Source: Tengunoibacter tsumagoiensis (lineage in GTDB: Bacteria; Chloroflexota; Ktedonobacteria; Ktedonobacterales; Ktedonobacteraceae). From it: a DNA stretch of 64,000 nucleotides. The notes under the pieces are model-generated. The model was not told the DNA's origin. It ran no database searches and saw only the letters and a list, made by a program, of their open reading frames with translations. Made by a program: the position numbers and the translations under genes. Where the stretch lies: assembly GCF_003967535.1 (NCBI RefSeq), contig NZ_BIFR01000001.1, positions 5,083,001-5,147,000 of the forward strand. The letters run 5' to 3'. Shown piece after piece: positions 21,802-30,397 of this stretch (position 1 is its first letter; every line of letters begins with the position of its first letter).

Positions 21802-22905
21802 ATGACAAATTTAGCTAGCGCCGAACCTATTGAGCGCGGCACACTCCCCGAATCCATCAATTATTACATCCCCATCGAGCGGATCGATCGCGAAAAGCGC
21901 GAAGTCATTGGCACTGCTACAGCGGAGGTCGAAGACGGCCATGGAACGATTTTTCGCTACCAGGGCAGCAAAGATGCTTTCACAGCATGGCGCGGAAATA
22001 TCCGGGAGATGCACGACCCCCACAAGGCGGTTGGGCGAGCACTGGAGATCAAACCTGACGACGACAACAAACAGATCATCGTCCGCGCAAAAATCAGCAA
22101 TGGCGCTGAAGACACCTGGCAAAAAGTCTTAGATGGCACGCTCACCGGCTTTTCGGTTGGCGGCAAAAACGGCAAATGGTCAGAGATCGACAAAGACGGT
22201 CGCCGCGTCCAAATCCTGGATCGCTACGATCTCGTCGAATTGTCGCTCGTCGATAACCCGAGCTGTCCAGTCGCCAACATTGCCATTGTCCGGGCTAACG
22301 GCTCTGCAACCGATGTTCTGGCCGCTGACAGCGAAGATGAGATCTCACCGTCTGCCGAGCCAGTCGATGAGTCCATCGAGCGTGCCGGTGCTCGGATCTC
22401 CGCTGACACCAAGTCATCGCTGCATACCATGCGCGACCAGGCGATGACGCTCTGCGGCTGTGATGATTGCGTTGGTATGGTTGAGAAATTGGCTGCCGGC
22501 GAGGATGCACAGCAGCGTGCTTTGATCGCGGAGATCATCCGCGAAGTCAATGTCGCGATCCAGGCGCAGCTCGGCAGTACGACTCAGCGCGTCAACGCTC
22601 TGCTGGCTCGCGACGCACAACGCAAAGAAGCGCCAGATCTGACGAGGCGCGTCGATGATCTGTCCTCGCAGCTTGACGAGATCAAGACTCTCTGCAAAAA
22701 AATCGCGGAGACGCCACTCGATGGCGGGCCAGTGCTGCATGGCGCGGGCGTGGCTGTCGAGAAGCACCTGGCGACCAGCGGCGTGCAACGAAGTGCGATG
22801 AGCGACGCGGACGTCATCCAGCGCGCAGCAGAACTTGGATTCGCGCCGCCAACCAATGTCGACGATGCCATTCGCGCCGCTGCGGCCCTGGTGCCTCGCC
22901 GATAA
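21802..22905 (+). CDS. Prohead protease, XkdF-like (367 aa)
   Basis: Residues 15-160 match the layout of XkdF/HK97-type prohead proteases: YYIPIERIDREKREVIGTATAEVED, the MHDPHKAVGRAL histidine region, TGFSVGGK and ELSLVDNPSC with the probable catalytic Ser. The remaining 200 residues are helical, as in proteases fused to or acting as scaffold. It cleaves head proteins during maturation. The capsid gene follows. Confidence 0.75.
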   Translation: MTNLASAEPIERGTLPESINYYIPIERIDREKREVIGTATAEVEDGHGTIFRYQGSKDAFTAWRGNIREMHDPHKAVGRALEIKPDDDNKQIIVRAKISNGAEDTWQKVLDGTLTGFSVGGKNGKWSEIDKDGRRVQILDRYDLVELSLVDNPSCPVANIAIVRANGSATDVLAADSEDEISPSAEPVDESIERAGARISADTKSSLHTMRDQAMTLCGCDDCVGMVEKLAAGEDAQQRALIAEIIREVNVAIQAQLGSTTQRVNALLARDAQRKEAPDLTRRVDDLSSQLDEIKTLCKKIAETPLDGGPVLHGAGVAVEKHLATSGVQRSAMSDADVIQRAAELGFAPPTNVDDAIRAAAALVPRR

Positions 22906-23011
22906 TCTATGCTCATAGCATAGCTTTGTATGTCATCGCGTCCCCGCTCTCTCTCCCACATATGCTCTCTGCATACTTCCTCTGTTTTTTCTATCCTCAA
23001 GGAGCACTACC

Positions 23012-24688
23012 TTGGCTCAAAAAATTGATGCGCTCGTCGAGCGTGTCCGTGGACTTTCCCCGGAATTGGCGACCGAGATCGTCAACGAATTAACACCGAT
23101 TACTCATGGCTTACCTGCGCCTAGCAAGGAAATGACCCGGCAGCAGGTCGGATCGATCTACCGTAATGCACTGCCTCCGAATGCATCCGACCAGGCTGAC
23201 ATCAGCAATCAGACGGTATCACTCGTCAAAAATGCTCAGGCTGACTTTGTTCGTGCTGGTACCAATCTTGCAACGGGTTTTATTGGATATGATCTAAAAG
23301 CCCCGGCTGCAATGCTGATTCCGTTCCTGACGCCCTTGCTCAATATGACGCCGCGCCAGGCTGGCGTAGGAGTGCCGATTCACAACTGGAAAGCTGTCGT
23401 CGACTTCTTTGGCGGAAATTCTCCTTTATCGGTCCTTGGTGCAGTCGATGATGGCGGCACACCTAGCTATGTCAGTCGCACAGTCACCGCACTGTCGAAC
23501 ACCTTTCAAACCATCGGACTCCAAGACGCCCTCACCTTCCAGGCTGAATGGCGCGGTCGAAGCTTCGAGGGGGATCTGCGCGCACTCTTGACGTCACAGC
23601 TCCTATATGCGCTGAAGCTGATCGAAGAGAACTGGCTCATCAATATGAGTGATTATCTCTGGACTCCACCGCCTCCCCTGGTCTCGACGAGCACCACCGG
23701 CGGATCTCTGGCCGCGACGAATCCGTACTGGTTCGCCGTCACCGCTGTCAACACTAACGGCGAAACATTGAGCACTGGTATTCTTGGGCCATACACCATT
23801 GCCAGCGGCACCACCGGCAGCATCGCACTCACGTTATTCACAGTGCCCAACACCACGACGAAATACAACGTGTACGCCGCGACCGCAGCCTCTAAGCCAG
23901 CGGCATCCGCCATGTTCCTCCAGAGCGCAGCCTCAAATTTCGGTGGCGCGTCGGCTCTGAACCAGCCAGCCTCACAAATTCAAGGAAATTTCAGCGCAAC
24001 CATGACCTCGCTGACGACCAGCGGCACCGCGTTGAGCACGGTGGTTTCCAATACAGCGATGGTCAAGCCTTCGACTCTGTCTCAGCCGCTCACCTGGCAG
24101 GGAGCTCAAAGCCTGGTGTATAACAATGCCGGCATCTTCGCCAACATCGCAACCGGCACCGGGGCATTGAAATCATTTATCACTCAGCCAGCGGCTACCA
24201 CTGGCTACCTGGCTCTCTCCGACATACAGAATCAATTCTTGCAGATGTTTAACGCCGCGCGCGCAAACCCCGAATACCTGTTTTGCAGCCCACAGGACGC
24301 GATCACGATTACTAACCTGGTTACTGCGGCTGGCAACACACGCGTTGTGGTCTCTGCCGACTCGGCTTCATCACAGAACAATTTGATCGCCGGATACAGA
24401 GTAACGAAGATTCTCAATGAGGCCACCGGTCGGCTAGTTGACATCGTGCCACTGCCGTATTTGGCGCAAGGCACGCTCATCTTCGGCTCGATGAGCTTTC
24501 CGTACCCTGTTTCTGGCTACAATGATCCTCCATTCAGAATCATCTACAACCGTGACTACTACGGAGTCGATTATCCACCGACTCAGCAAAACCCGACGGC
24601 CTGGGGTTTCGGCGATTTCGTGGACGAGACGCTCTGCAACGAATTTCTCGGCGGTTGGGGCATCCTCAACGGCGTTGTCTATCACTAA
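23012..24688 (+). CDS. Major capsid protein candidate with inserted beta-sandwich (558 aa)
   Basis: TTG start with AAGGAG nine bases upstream; no ATG is available in this frame near it. Long N-terminal helix (IDALVERVRGLSPELATEIV), a core with ALMIPFLTPLLNMTPRQAGVG, and a C-terminal domain (PEYLFCSPQDAITITNLV to YNRDYYGVDYPP) that fit a HK97-like capsid. Roughly residues 220-335 (Thr/Ser/Gly-rich, ATNPYWFAVTAVNTNGETLS) look like an inserted fibronectin-like domain that would project from the shell. The position after the protease supports it. Confidence 0.7.
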   Translation: MAQKIDALVERVRGLSPELATEIVNELTPITHGLPAPSKEMTRQQVGSIYRNALPPNASDQADISNQTVSLVKNAQADFVRAGTNLATGFIGYDLKAPAAMLIPFLTPLLNMTPRQAGVGVPIHNWKAVVDFFGGNSPLSVLGAVDDGGTPSYVSRTVTALSNTFQTIGLQDALTFQAEWRGRSFEGDLRALLTSQLLYALKLIEENWLINMSDYLWTPPPPLVSTSTTGGSLAATNPYWFAVTAVNTNGETLSTGILGPYTIASGTTGSIALTLFTVPNTTTKYNVYAATAASKPAASAMFLQSAASNFGGASALNQPASQIQGNFSATMTSLTTSGTALSTVVSNTAMVKPSTLSQPLTWQGAQSLVYNNAGIFANIATGTGALKSFITQPAATTGYLALSDIQNQFLQMFNAARANPEYLFCSPQDAITITNLVTAAGNTRVVVSADSASSQNNLIAGYRVTKILNEATGRLVDIVPLPYLAQGTLIFGSMSFPYPVSGYNDPPFRIIYNRDYYGVDYPPTQQNPTAWGFGDFVDETLCNEFLGGWGILNGVVYH

Positions 24689-24737
24689 GATCGAGGTTCG
24701 GTGAGATTGATTCTCACCGAACTACCTGGAGGTCATC

Positions 24738-25013
24738 ATGGCCAAGAAAAATCAGCAGAGCAGCGCAACCTCAGCCGAAAGAGAAATACAGCAACAAAGC
24801 GAGGAGACTGCGCAGTCCGACGAGATCCTTGCGGTGACGCTGCGAATGGACAATAGCTTTGAGTATCACCTCAACCTCAAGAGATCGGTCCTGGCTGGTA
24901 TCCTCGATCCCGACGTCGGGGACGTGTTTATTGAGGTTCCCTGCCCCGTCGCAGGAACAAAGCGATTCCTGCACACGTCGCGGATCAAAGAGCTCGATGC
25001 GCGAGGGTTGTAG
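24738..25013 (+). CDS. Small phage structural protein (91 aa)
   Basis: GGAGG nine bases before the ATG. Gln/Ser-rich N-terminus, then a beta domain (EYHLNLKRSVLAGILDP). Lies between capsid and the lectin-like gene; could be a head decoration or stabilising protein. Confidence 0.55.
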   Translation: MAKKNQQSSATSAEREIQQQSEETAQSDEILAVTLRMDNSFEYHLNLKRSVLAGILDPDVGDVFIEVPCPVAGTKRFLHTSRIKELDARGL

Positions 25014-25016
25014 AAC

Positions 25017-25694
25017 ATGACGATCCAGGCATCGGATACATTCGCTCGGGGCAACCAAAGCGGATGGGGAACGGCCAGCGATGGCGAGACGTGGACCGAG
25101 ACGGGCGTTGGAACGCTGTCAATCAGCGCAAATAGCGGGTTGATCTCATCGCTTGCCACAGACACCCATGTGCAGCTTGGGAGCAAGACGCTGACCGACC
25201 AGGATGTGAGCGCTCGCGTGGCCATCGCCAATAGCGGAGATGTCGTTGGAGTCCAGGCGCGCTTTTCTGCTGGTGGTGGCAACACGACCACCTATAAATT
25301 TTTATATTATGGTGGCGGTGTGCATCTCAATAAGGCCAATGCCGGCACTAACACCCAGATGACCACTGCAACATTTACCATGGTCGTCGCCACGCATTAC
25401 TGGATGCGACTTCGATGCATCGGCACATCGCTCTATGGCCGCGTCTGGCAAGATGGCACCATGGAGCCAACGACCTGGACGACAACCACAACGGATTCCT
25501 CGGTGTTATCGGGCGGCTTTGCGGTTCTGGCCAACGGCAACACGGCCAGCGGCATTAGCATCGATAATTTTATCGCCGACGACCTGATCGTACCCGTAAG
25601 CTCGCCGCAGAATACAACGGTCATCGCGACAGGCAGAGACGGCAAAACATCCGCTACAGGCCGCGACGGCAAAGCAACGGCAAGGGGGCATTAA
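25017..25694 (+). CDS. Lectin-like beta-sandwich structural protein (225 aa)
   Basis: Residues 1-190 have the pattern of a concanavalin-like (LamG type) jelly roll: DTFARGNQSGWGTASDGETW, VSARVAIANSGDVVGVQARF, HYWMRLRCIG, SGGFAVLANG. The tail carries a short repeat ATGRDGKTS/ATGRDGKAT. It probably decorates the capsid or binds glycans. Overlaps the next gene start by one base. Confidence 0.65.
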   Translation: MTIQASDTFARGNQSGWGTASDGETWTETGVGTLSISANSGLISSLATDTHVQLGSKTLTDQDVSARVAIANSGDVVGVQARFSAGGGNTTTYKFLYYGGGVHLNKANAGTNTQMTTATFTMVVATHYWMRLRCIGTSLYGRVWQDGTMEPTTWTTTTTDSSVLSGGFAVLANGNTASGISIDNFIADDLIVPVSSPQNTTVIATGRDGKTSATGRDGKATARGH

Positions 25695-26026
25695 TGGCAA
25701 TATCTCCATGGTATAAGGGTGACACAGCGCCATCCTGGACGATCTCGCTCATCCCTGATAGCGGCACTATCAATGTCGCGTCACTTTCTCCATCCAGCTT
25801 TACACTATTGATCAAAAATACCGATAATGGCGTCGAGGTCGTAGGCTCTGGTACCTTCTCGGCCATCACCGCAGCCAGTGGCAGCACGCCGGCGAGCGTC
25901 GTTTATCAGCCATCTAGCGCTGATGTTGCGAGCCTCGGTAATTATGTGCTCTTCCTGGTTATCTCATTTCCAGGCGGTTTCACTGAGACATTGAGCATCG
26001 GAGTCTTCCAGGTGATCGCCAAATGA
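25694..26026 (+). CDS. Phage structural protein, BppU-like beta domain (110 aa)
   Basis: Beta-rich protein beginning MAISPWYKGDTAPSWTI, a layout like the N-terminal domain of BppU-type baseplate proteins (ligand declared, then SPSSFTLLIKN). Coupled by overlap to both neighbours in the connector region, so head decoration is equally possible. Confidence 0.5.
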   Translation: MAISPWYKGDTAPSWTISLIPDSGTINVASLSPSSFTLLIKNTDNGVEVVGSGTFSAITAASGSTPASVVYQPSSADVASLGNYVLFLVISFPGGFTETLSIGVFQVIAK

Positions 26027-26913
26027 TGAATACATACATCAGTGTCGCTGACTATCTTCGCGCGCCGTCAGGCCACGACACCTCAACGCTCGTATCGAAT
26101 GTCTTATTGCTTTCATCGTCAACAACAACAGGTGCAACAACCTTGCCTGTGACCGCGCTCACGGCTGCGCAGTCCAGCGGAGATCGCATCTATCTCTTTG
26201 ATGGCAGCGCGACCGAGATTGTGACCCTGACGGCAGCGGCAACCATTGGCGCGACGTCGCTCACCTGCACACCGCTGAGCAATGCGCATACTGCTGGCAT
26301 CTCGCTGTGTAGCGATGGAAGCGGGGGTAGCCTGGCGTCCATGATCATCAATGCCTCGGCGCAGATCGAGGCTTTCTGCCGGCAGCCTTTACTCCAGGCA
26401 TCGCATAGCGCCGAACGGCTTCAGCTGCGCTCTATGCGCGCAGCGATGAACCGAGATTATCAATTGCTGATTCGGCCAAAGCAATTCCCTGTGACAACAG
26501 TGTCGGCGGTGACGATCTCGCTCAATGCATCGACAACGATCAACCTGGATGCAAGCCAGGCCATGATCGACGCCGATCAACAAATTGTGACGATTGCGCA
26601 ACTCTCCACAACCTCGGGGACGGTGCCGTGGTCGGGGATTACACGGCCTCTCTCGCAGACCACGCCTGGCTTTGTACAGATCTCATATACCGCAGGTTAT
26701 GCATACGCATCATTGCCATACGACATCAGCCAGGCATGCATCTGGCTCGTCAGCGATCTTCTGAGCGATCGGCGAAATCCAACCGGCGCGGCTGAGGTTC
26801 GGCTCGGCGATGTGCAACTGATAACCAGGCTACGCGGCGAAACCACTGGCCGCTCTGTCCTCGTGATGCGTGCTGAATCCGCGCTTTCTCCTTACAGACA
26901 GCGAGCCTTTTAA
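26023..26913 (+). CDS. Head-tail connector protein candidate (296 aa)
   Basis: Starts by ATGA overlap. An N-terminal YISVADYLRAP helix and a core (SLASMIINASAQIEAFCRQPL) resemble gp6/gp15-like head-tail connectors; a Thr/Ala-rich beta insert occupies residues 30-95. The C-terminal helix includes DISQACIWLVSDLLSDRRNP, typical for this family. Confidence 0.65.
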   Translation: MMNTYISVADYLRAPSGHDTSTLVSNVLLLSSSTTTGATTLPVTALTAAQSSGDRIYLFDGSATEIVTLTAAATIGATSLTCTPLSNAHTAGISLCSDGSGGSLASMIINASAQIEAFCRQPLLQASHSAERLQLRSMRAAMNRDYQLLIRPKQFPVTTVSAVTISLNASTTINLDASQAMIDADQQIVTIAQLSTTSGTVPWSGITRPLSQTTPGFVQISYTAGYAYASLPYDISQACIWLVSDLLSDRRNPTGAAEVRLGDVQLITRLRGETTGRSVLVMRAESALSPYRQRAF

Positions 26914-27218
26914 TGTTCGATACAACCATGACCATCAAGCGCTCAGCTGCGACGGTCCGCACTGGCATTCCAACGAATATTCAGAATATGCAATGGCGGG
27001 TCGCAGCGGATCTTGGCGGCCAGAGCCCCTATGATTCATTCTGGATTCGCAGCACCGGCGGCGGCCCGCTCGATATTCGACGTGGCGATCTGCTCATCGA
27101 TGAGCACAACATCGATCCGCTGACCGGCGCATTGACGCGCTACCGAGTCTTCGGAAACGTGGAGTCCTACGGCCAGACATACGCAAAAATACCGGCTGAG
27201 AAGCTGCTAGGAGTGTAA
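26913..27218 (+). CDS. Head closure protein candidate (101 aa)
   Basis: Small beta barrel-like protein (MFDTTMTIKRSA, DIRRGDLLIDEHNIDPLTG) in the usual place of the head-tail stopper. The gene order connector, stopper, HK97-gp10-like, terminator supports the call more than the sequence does. Confidence 0.55.
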   Translation: MFDTTMTIKRSAATVRTGIPTNIQNMQWRVAADLGGQSPYDSFWIRSTGGGPLDIRRGDLLIDEHNIDPLTGALTRYRVFGNVESYGQTYAKIPAEKLLGV

Positions 27219-27219
27219 T

Positions 27220-27630
27220 ATGGCTGGATTCTCGATGAGCTTCGACCCGCGAAGCCTGGCGCAGATCGCGCAGTTCGCGGGCTTCGGCGTCTATATGAGC
27301 GAGGAAGTCCAGGCAGCGCTCAGCGAATCAGGGGATATCCTCGTGGGTGCGGTGCGCGGCAACATGCATTGGCAGAATCCAAGTGGACGCCTGGAGGCAT
27401 CGATCCGCAAGGTCAACGATTCGCCATATGAGCTCGAGATCGGCTCGGATCTTCCCTACGCCAGGCGTCGCGAATTTGGTTTTAGCGGTATGGTTGATCG
27501 CCTCGGACGCTACTATCACTTTGACCCCGGTGCCTACTACTTCGCCGCCGCTGCCAACCAGGAACACGACCACGTCTTCGGCCTTGTCGAGGACGCAGTT
27601 GAGCGTGCACTGAACAGGCTAGGAGCCTAA
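27220..27630 (+). CDS. HK97 gp10-like tail component (136 aa)
   Basis: SGDILVGAVRGNMHWQNPSGRLEASI near residue 37 and LPYARRREFGFSGMVDRLGRYYH near 78 are the familiar pattern of the HK97-gp10 family, which helps to join head and tail. Confidence 0.75.
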   Translation: MAGFSMSFDPRSLAQIAQFAGFGVYMSEEVQAALSESGDILVGAVRGNMHWQNPSGRLEASIRKVNDSPYELEIGSDLPYARRREFGFSGMVDRLGRYYHFDPGAYYFAAAANQEHDHVFGLVEDAVERALNRLGA

Positions 27631-27632
27631 CC

Positions 27633-28103
27633 ATGCCAACCTCACCGAACACCTACGCCGTCGCCACGGCCATCAAGGCGATCATGGCAGGCGCGACCGT
27701 CAACGGATCTCCAGCATATGCCAACACAATCATCGGCGGACTCAAGGATTATACCGATGCTATGCCGGTCGGCGTGGTCATGGCCGTTGCTGGCTCTGTG
27801 GAGCGCTATACGCTCGGCAGATCCGCGAAGATCCACGATAAGCCGCACTTTAACATTGCGAGCGTGGTGCCGTACGCTAGCGCCTCGTCGGCTGAACAGC
27901 AACTCTATGCGATCCGCGACGCTGTAACGTTTCTCTTTGCGCAGTCAGCGACGTTGAGCGTCGCAGGGCCAGTGATTGTCAATATGGTGCCTGGTAGCGA
28001 GCGCTATTCGTTCCCGACGATCAACGGCAACAATTGCCGAGCACACGAATTCCTCCTCGAAATTACCTACGAATACTTCCTCCCGAACGGCCCACAGCCG
28101 TAA
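27633..28103 (+). CDS. Tail terminator candidate (156 aa)
   Basis: Located directly before the tail tube gene. Alpha/beta protein with repeated short strands (NIASVVPYASASSAEQQLYAIRDAVTFL). The size suits tail terminators, which cap the tail tube and join it to the head. The call rests mainly on position. Confidence 0.6.
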   Translation: MPTSPNTYAVATAIKAIMAGATVNGSPAYANTIIGGLKDYTDAMPVGVVMAVAGSVERYTLGRSAKIHDKPHFNIASVVPYASASSAEQQLYAIRDAVTFLFAQSATLSVAGPVIVNMVPGSERYSFPTINGNNCRAHEFLLEITYEYFLPNGPQP

Positions 28104-28127
28104 ACTACCTCTTCTAAGGAGTCCATT

Positions 28128-29753
28128 ATGGGCACAGCAGCCAAGGGAACCCTCGGCCTCGTCCTCGAAAACATCAATAATCCAGGTCCGCAGCTCCTTT
28201 ACAACGGCGCTGTGTCAGCCTCGTTCTCACTGACCACGCAGCCTAGCGGGTCAACAGGGATGCGCTTATACATCCTGGTGCAAGGCAACACCACGACTGG
28301 CACCGTGACGATCACCGGCACCGGTGTCGGTGGCGGCACGCCGACCGAGACAACGCCTACAATACCAATCCAAGCGGCGGGCCAGGCAGTCCAGGTCAAC
28401 GACTATGAATATGTCAGCACCAACGTCTACGCGACCGTGAACGCCAACGGCATCACCACGACCGGCCTGGCGAACGCGAAGATCATGATCTACGGTGTCC
28501 AGGCTGCGAAATATCTCATTCCCTGCATCGCCGACATCGAAGATCCCTTCGGCTACTTTTCGCCTCAAGAAGCGCGCGGCCTCCTGGATCGTGACACGAG
28601 ATCGTTGCAGACCATCAAAAAGCCGACGATCAACAAAATTGACCAGGCTCTATACCCCGAGGCATCGATGTTTGCGGCCTACGCAGGTGTCAGCAATAAT
28701 CCGGCTGTGGTCTCAATCCCCGCCTCACCGACGTCGCTCAAAACCAGCAGTGCTATCAGCGGTGGCCCATTTTCGCTGACCACTCAGCCGACCGCGCCAG
28801 GCATGGTACTCATTTTCACGGTGACTTCATCGTCGGCTACGGGCACCATCGTCGTATCAGGCACAAATCAGTGGGGCGTAGCTGTTTCAGAAACCATCAC
28901 TGCCGCAGCGGGTGGTAGTAACGGCAACGGCACGTATTACAGCACCAATGTCTACAGCGCCGTCAATGCAAGCGGCGTGGCATTCACGGGATTGACCTCG
29001 GGCTCCTGCGCGATCACCGGCGTCTACGGCTGGCAATATACCTTCACACCGGACCTCAACGCACTCTATAGCGCGTGCCTGGAGTGGTACAGCGGCACCG
29101 ATAGCAACGTCATTCCGCAGACTTACCTCACGGACCTGGAGTTTGCCTTCAACGTCGAAAAAGAGACGTCACTTTCAGTGAAGGGTGGGACGTGGGATGT
29201 TTTGCCGATCGGAAATCGCTCAACGAACCCACTGAGCGCGTCGCTTGTCTCATCGCTTGCGCAGCCGCAGGACTTGCCGATGGTCGGCTGGCAGACCGCC
29301 ATCTACATCGATAGCCTTGGTGGCACACCGGCAACCACTGCTTACAGCAGCGTCGTTGAAGGCAAGGTCAGCATTAAAGTACCGCAGAAGCCGATCTACA
29401 CGGCCACGGTGACGCAGAATTTCAATAGATTGTATCGACAGCAGCGCGAGGTCATGTTGACGGCGAAGATTGACTTCGCGAGTCTGGACCAGTTCGAAGC
29501 ATACCGCACCAATCTCAAGCAATTTCTGGCGTTCCAGTTCCTCGGCGGCTACATCGGCTCCGTGGCCGGCACCATCTATTCAAAGTCGTGGACCTGGATC
29601 TTCCCCGCGCAATACGTCAAATTCAAACGCGACGCGACGAAGCTCGACAATGTCCAGGCTGATCTCGAGGCCAAAGGCATTTATGAGATCTCAAAGGGCT
29701 ATTCGCACCAGTTGGTCATTGTGTCGCAGCAACCCCCGAACTACACCGCGTAA
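28128..29753 (+). CDS. Major tail tube protein with two duplicated beta modules (541 aa)
   Basis: Two similar modules of about 110 residues (near 18-125 and 208-310) share FSLTTQP, TGT(V/I), YSTNVY, VNA.G, TGL. The tube core seems to lie between and after them (ADIEDPFGYFSPQEARGLLD; QPKPIYTATVTQ-like strands near 430; FLAFQFLGGY). Tail tube proteins stack as hexamers around the DNA channel. The added beta modules would decorate the tail outside. It is followed by the G/GT chaperone genes, as expected. Confidence 0.7.
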   Translation: MGTAAKGTLGLVLENINNPGPQLLYNGAVSASFSLTTQPSGSTGMRLYILVQGNTTTGTVTITGTGVGGGTPTETTPTIPIQAAGQAVQVNDYEYVSTNVYATVNANGITTTGLANAKIMIYGVQAAKYLIPCIADIEDPFGYFSPQEARGLLDRDTRSLQTIKKPTINKIDQALYPEASMFAAYAGVSNNPAVVSIPASPTSLKTSSAISGGPFSLTTQPTAPGMVLIFTVTSSSATGTIVVSGTNQWGVAVSETITAAAGGSNGNGTYYSTNVYSAVNASGVAFTGLTSGSCAITGVYGWQYTFTPDLNALYSACLEWYSGTDSNVIPQTYLTDLEFAFNVEKETSLSVKGGTWDVLPIGNRSTNPLSASLVSSLAQPQDLPMVGWQTAIYIDSLGGTPATTAYSSVVEGKVSIKVPQKPIYTATVTQNFNRLYRQQREVMLTAKIDFASLDQFEAYRTNLKQFLAFQFLGGYIGSVAGTIYSKSWTWIFPAQYVKFKRDATKLDNVQADLEAKGIYEISKGYSHQLVIVSQQPPNYTA

Positions 29754-29831
29754 TCCCCTGCGCCAGCGTGCTTCTTCGCTGGCGTACTCATTACTTCAAC
29801 TCTCACTGCATATATAAAGGAACACATTGAT

Positions 29832-30233
29832 ATGTCTCGACGCAAAAGCATCGCAACCAAGCAAATCCGCGCCGACCACTGGGACGCCCACGAAGTCGTT
29901 ATCATTCGAAGTCTCAACACTGAAGACGAAGAGCAGATCCAGGATGAGATCGCCAGCGTCAACGCGAACAGCCAGGTCCATCTCCACACTGGCCGCGTCA
30001 AACGCCTCACCCTCCAGCGCGGCATCGTCTCCTGGACACTCACGGACGACCAGAATCGCCCCCTGCCGCTCAATGAGCAGAGCATTCGCGGCCTGGATCG
30101 CGCCGACTCCAAATTTATCTTCGACGAGATCGAAGCCATCAGCGCTCCTCTGTCCGCTGAGGAAAAAAAAGAATCTACGACGAGTGCTACGCATGGCATC
30201 GAGGTCGTAGCAACCGCGTCCCACAGCAAGTAA
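29832..30233 (+). CDS. Tail assembly chaperone G (133 aa)
   Basis: Stands between tail tube and tape measure, where lambda-type gpG is found. It binds the tape measure protein during tail assembly. The sequence holds an A_AAA_AAA slippery site (30164-30170), and the frame continues only 20 codons past it in the zero frame. Confidence 0.8.
   Translation: MSRRKSIATKQIRADHWDAHEVVIIRSLNTEDEEQIQDEIASVNANSQVHLHTGRVKRLTLQRGIVSWTLTDDQNRPLPLNEQSIRGLDRADSKFIFDEIEAISAPLSAEEKKESTTSATHGIEVVATASHSK
30164..30170 (+). promoter_or_regulatory. -1 frameshift heptamer A_AAA_AAA of the G/GT gene pair
   Basis: In the G frame the codons read GAA AAA AAA GAA, so the heptamer is in register and is followed by G. 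The -1 frame is open from here to 30379. Confidence 0.8.
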
Positions 30234-30379
30234 TCGACGCAGTCATGATGCAGCGCTTCGGTGGCTGGCAACAATATCGAAGCGCGCCACGTGGCGTCGT
30301 CGCCGAACAGATCGAGGAATGGTCGGCGATGCGCCAGGCTGAATACGACGCCAATAAAGACAATACACCGTCCTCTTAG
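30170..30379 (+). CDS. T extension of tail assembly chaperone GT (-1 frame, 69 residues)
   Basis: After the shift the frame reads RIYDECYAWHRG, then VIDAVMMQRFGGWQQYRSAP and a charged end. With the first 113 residues of G it makes a GT protein of 182 residues. Programmed frameshifting at this spot is conserved in long-tailed phages. Confidence 0.8.
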   Translation, partial: RIYDECYAWHRGRSNRVPQQVIDAVMMQRFGGWQQYRSAPRGVVAEQIEEWSAMRQAEYDANKDNTPSS

Positions 30380-30397
30380 CATCCCCTGGAGATCACC

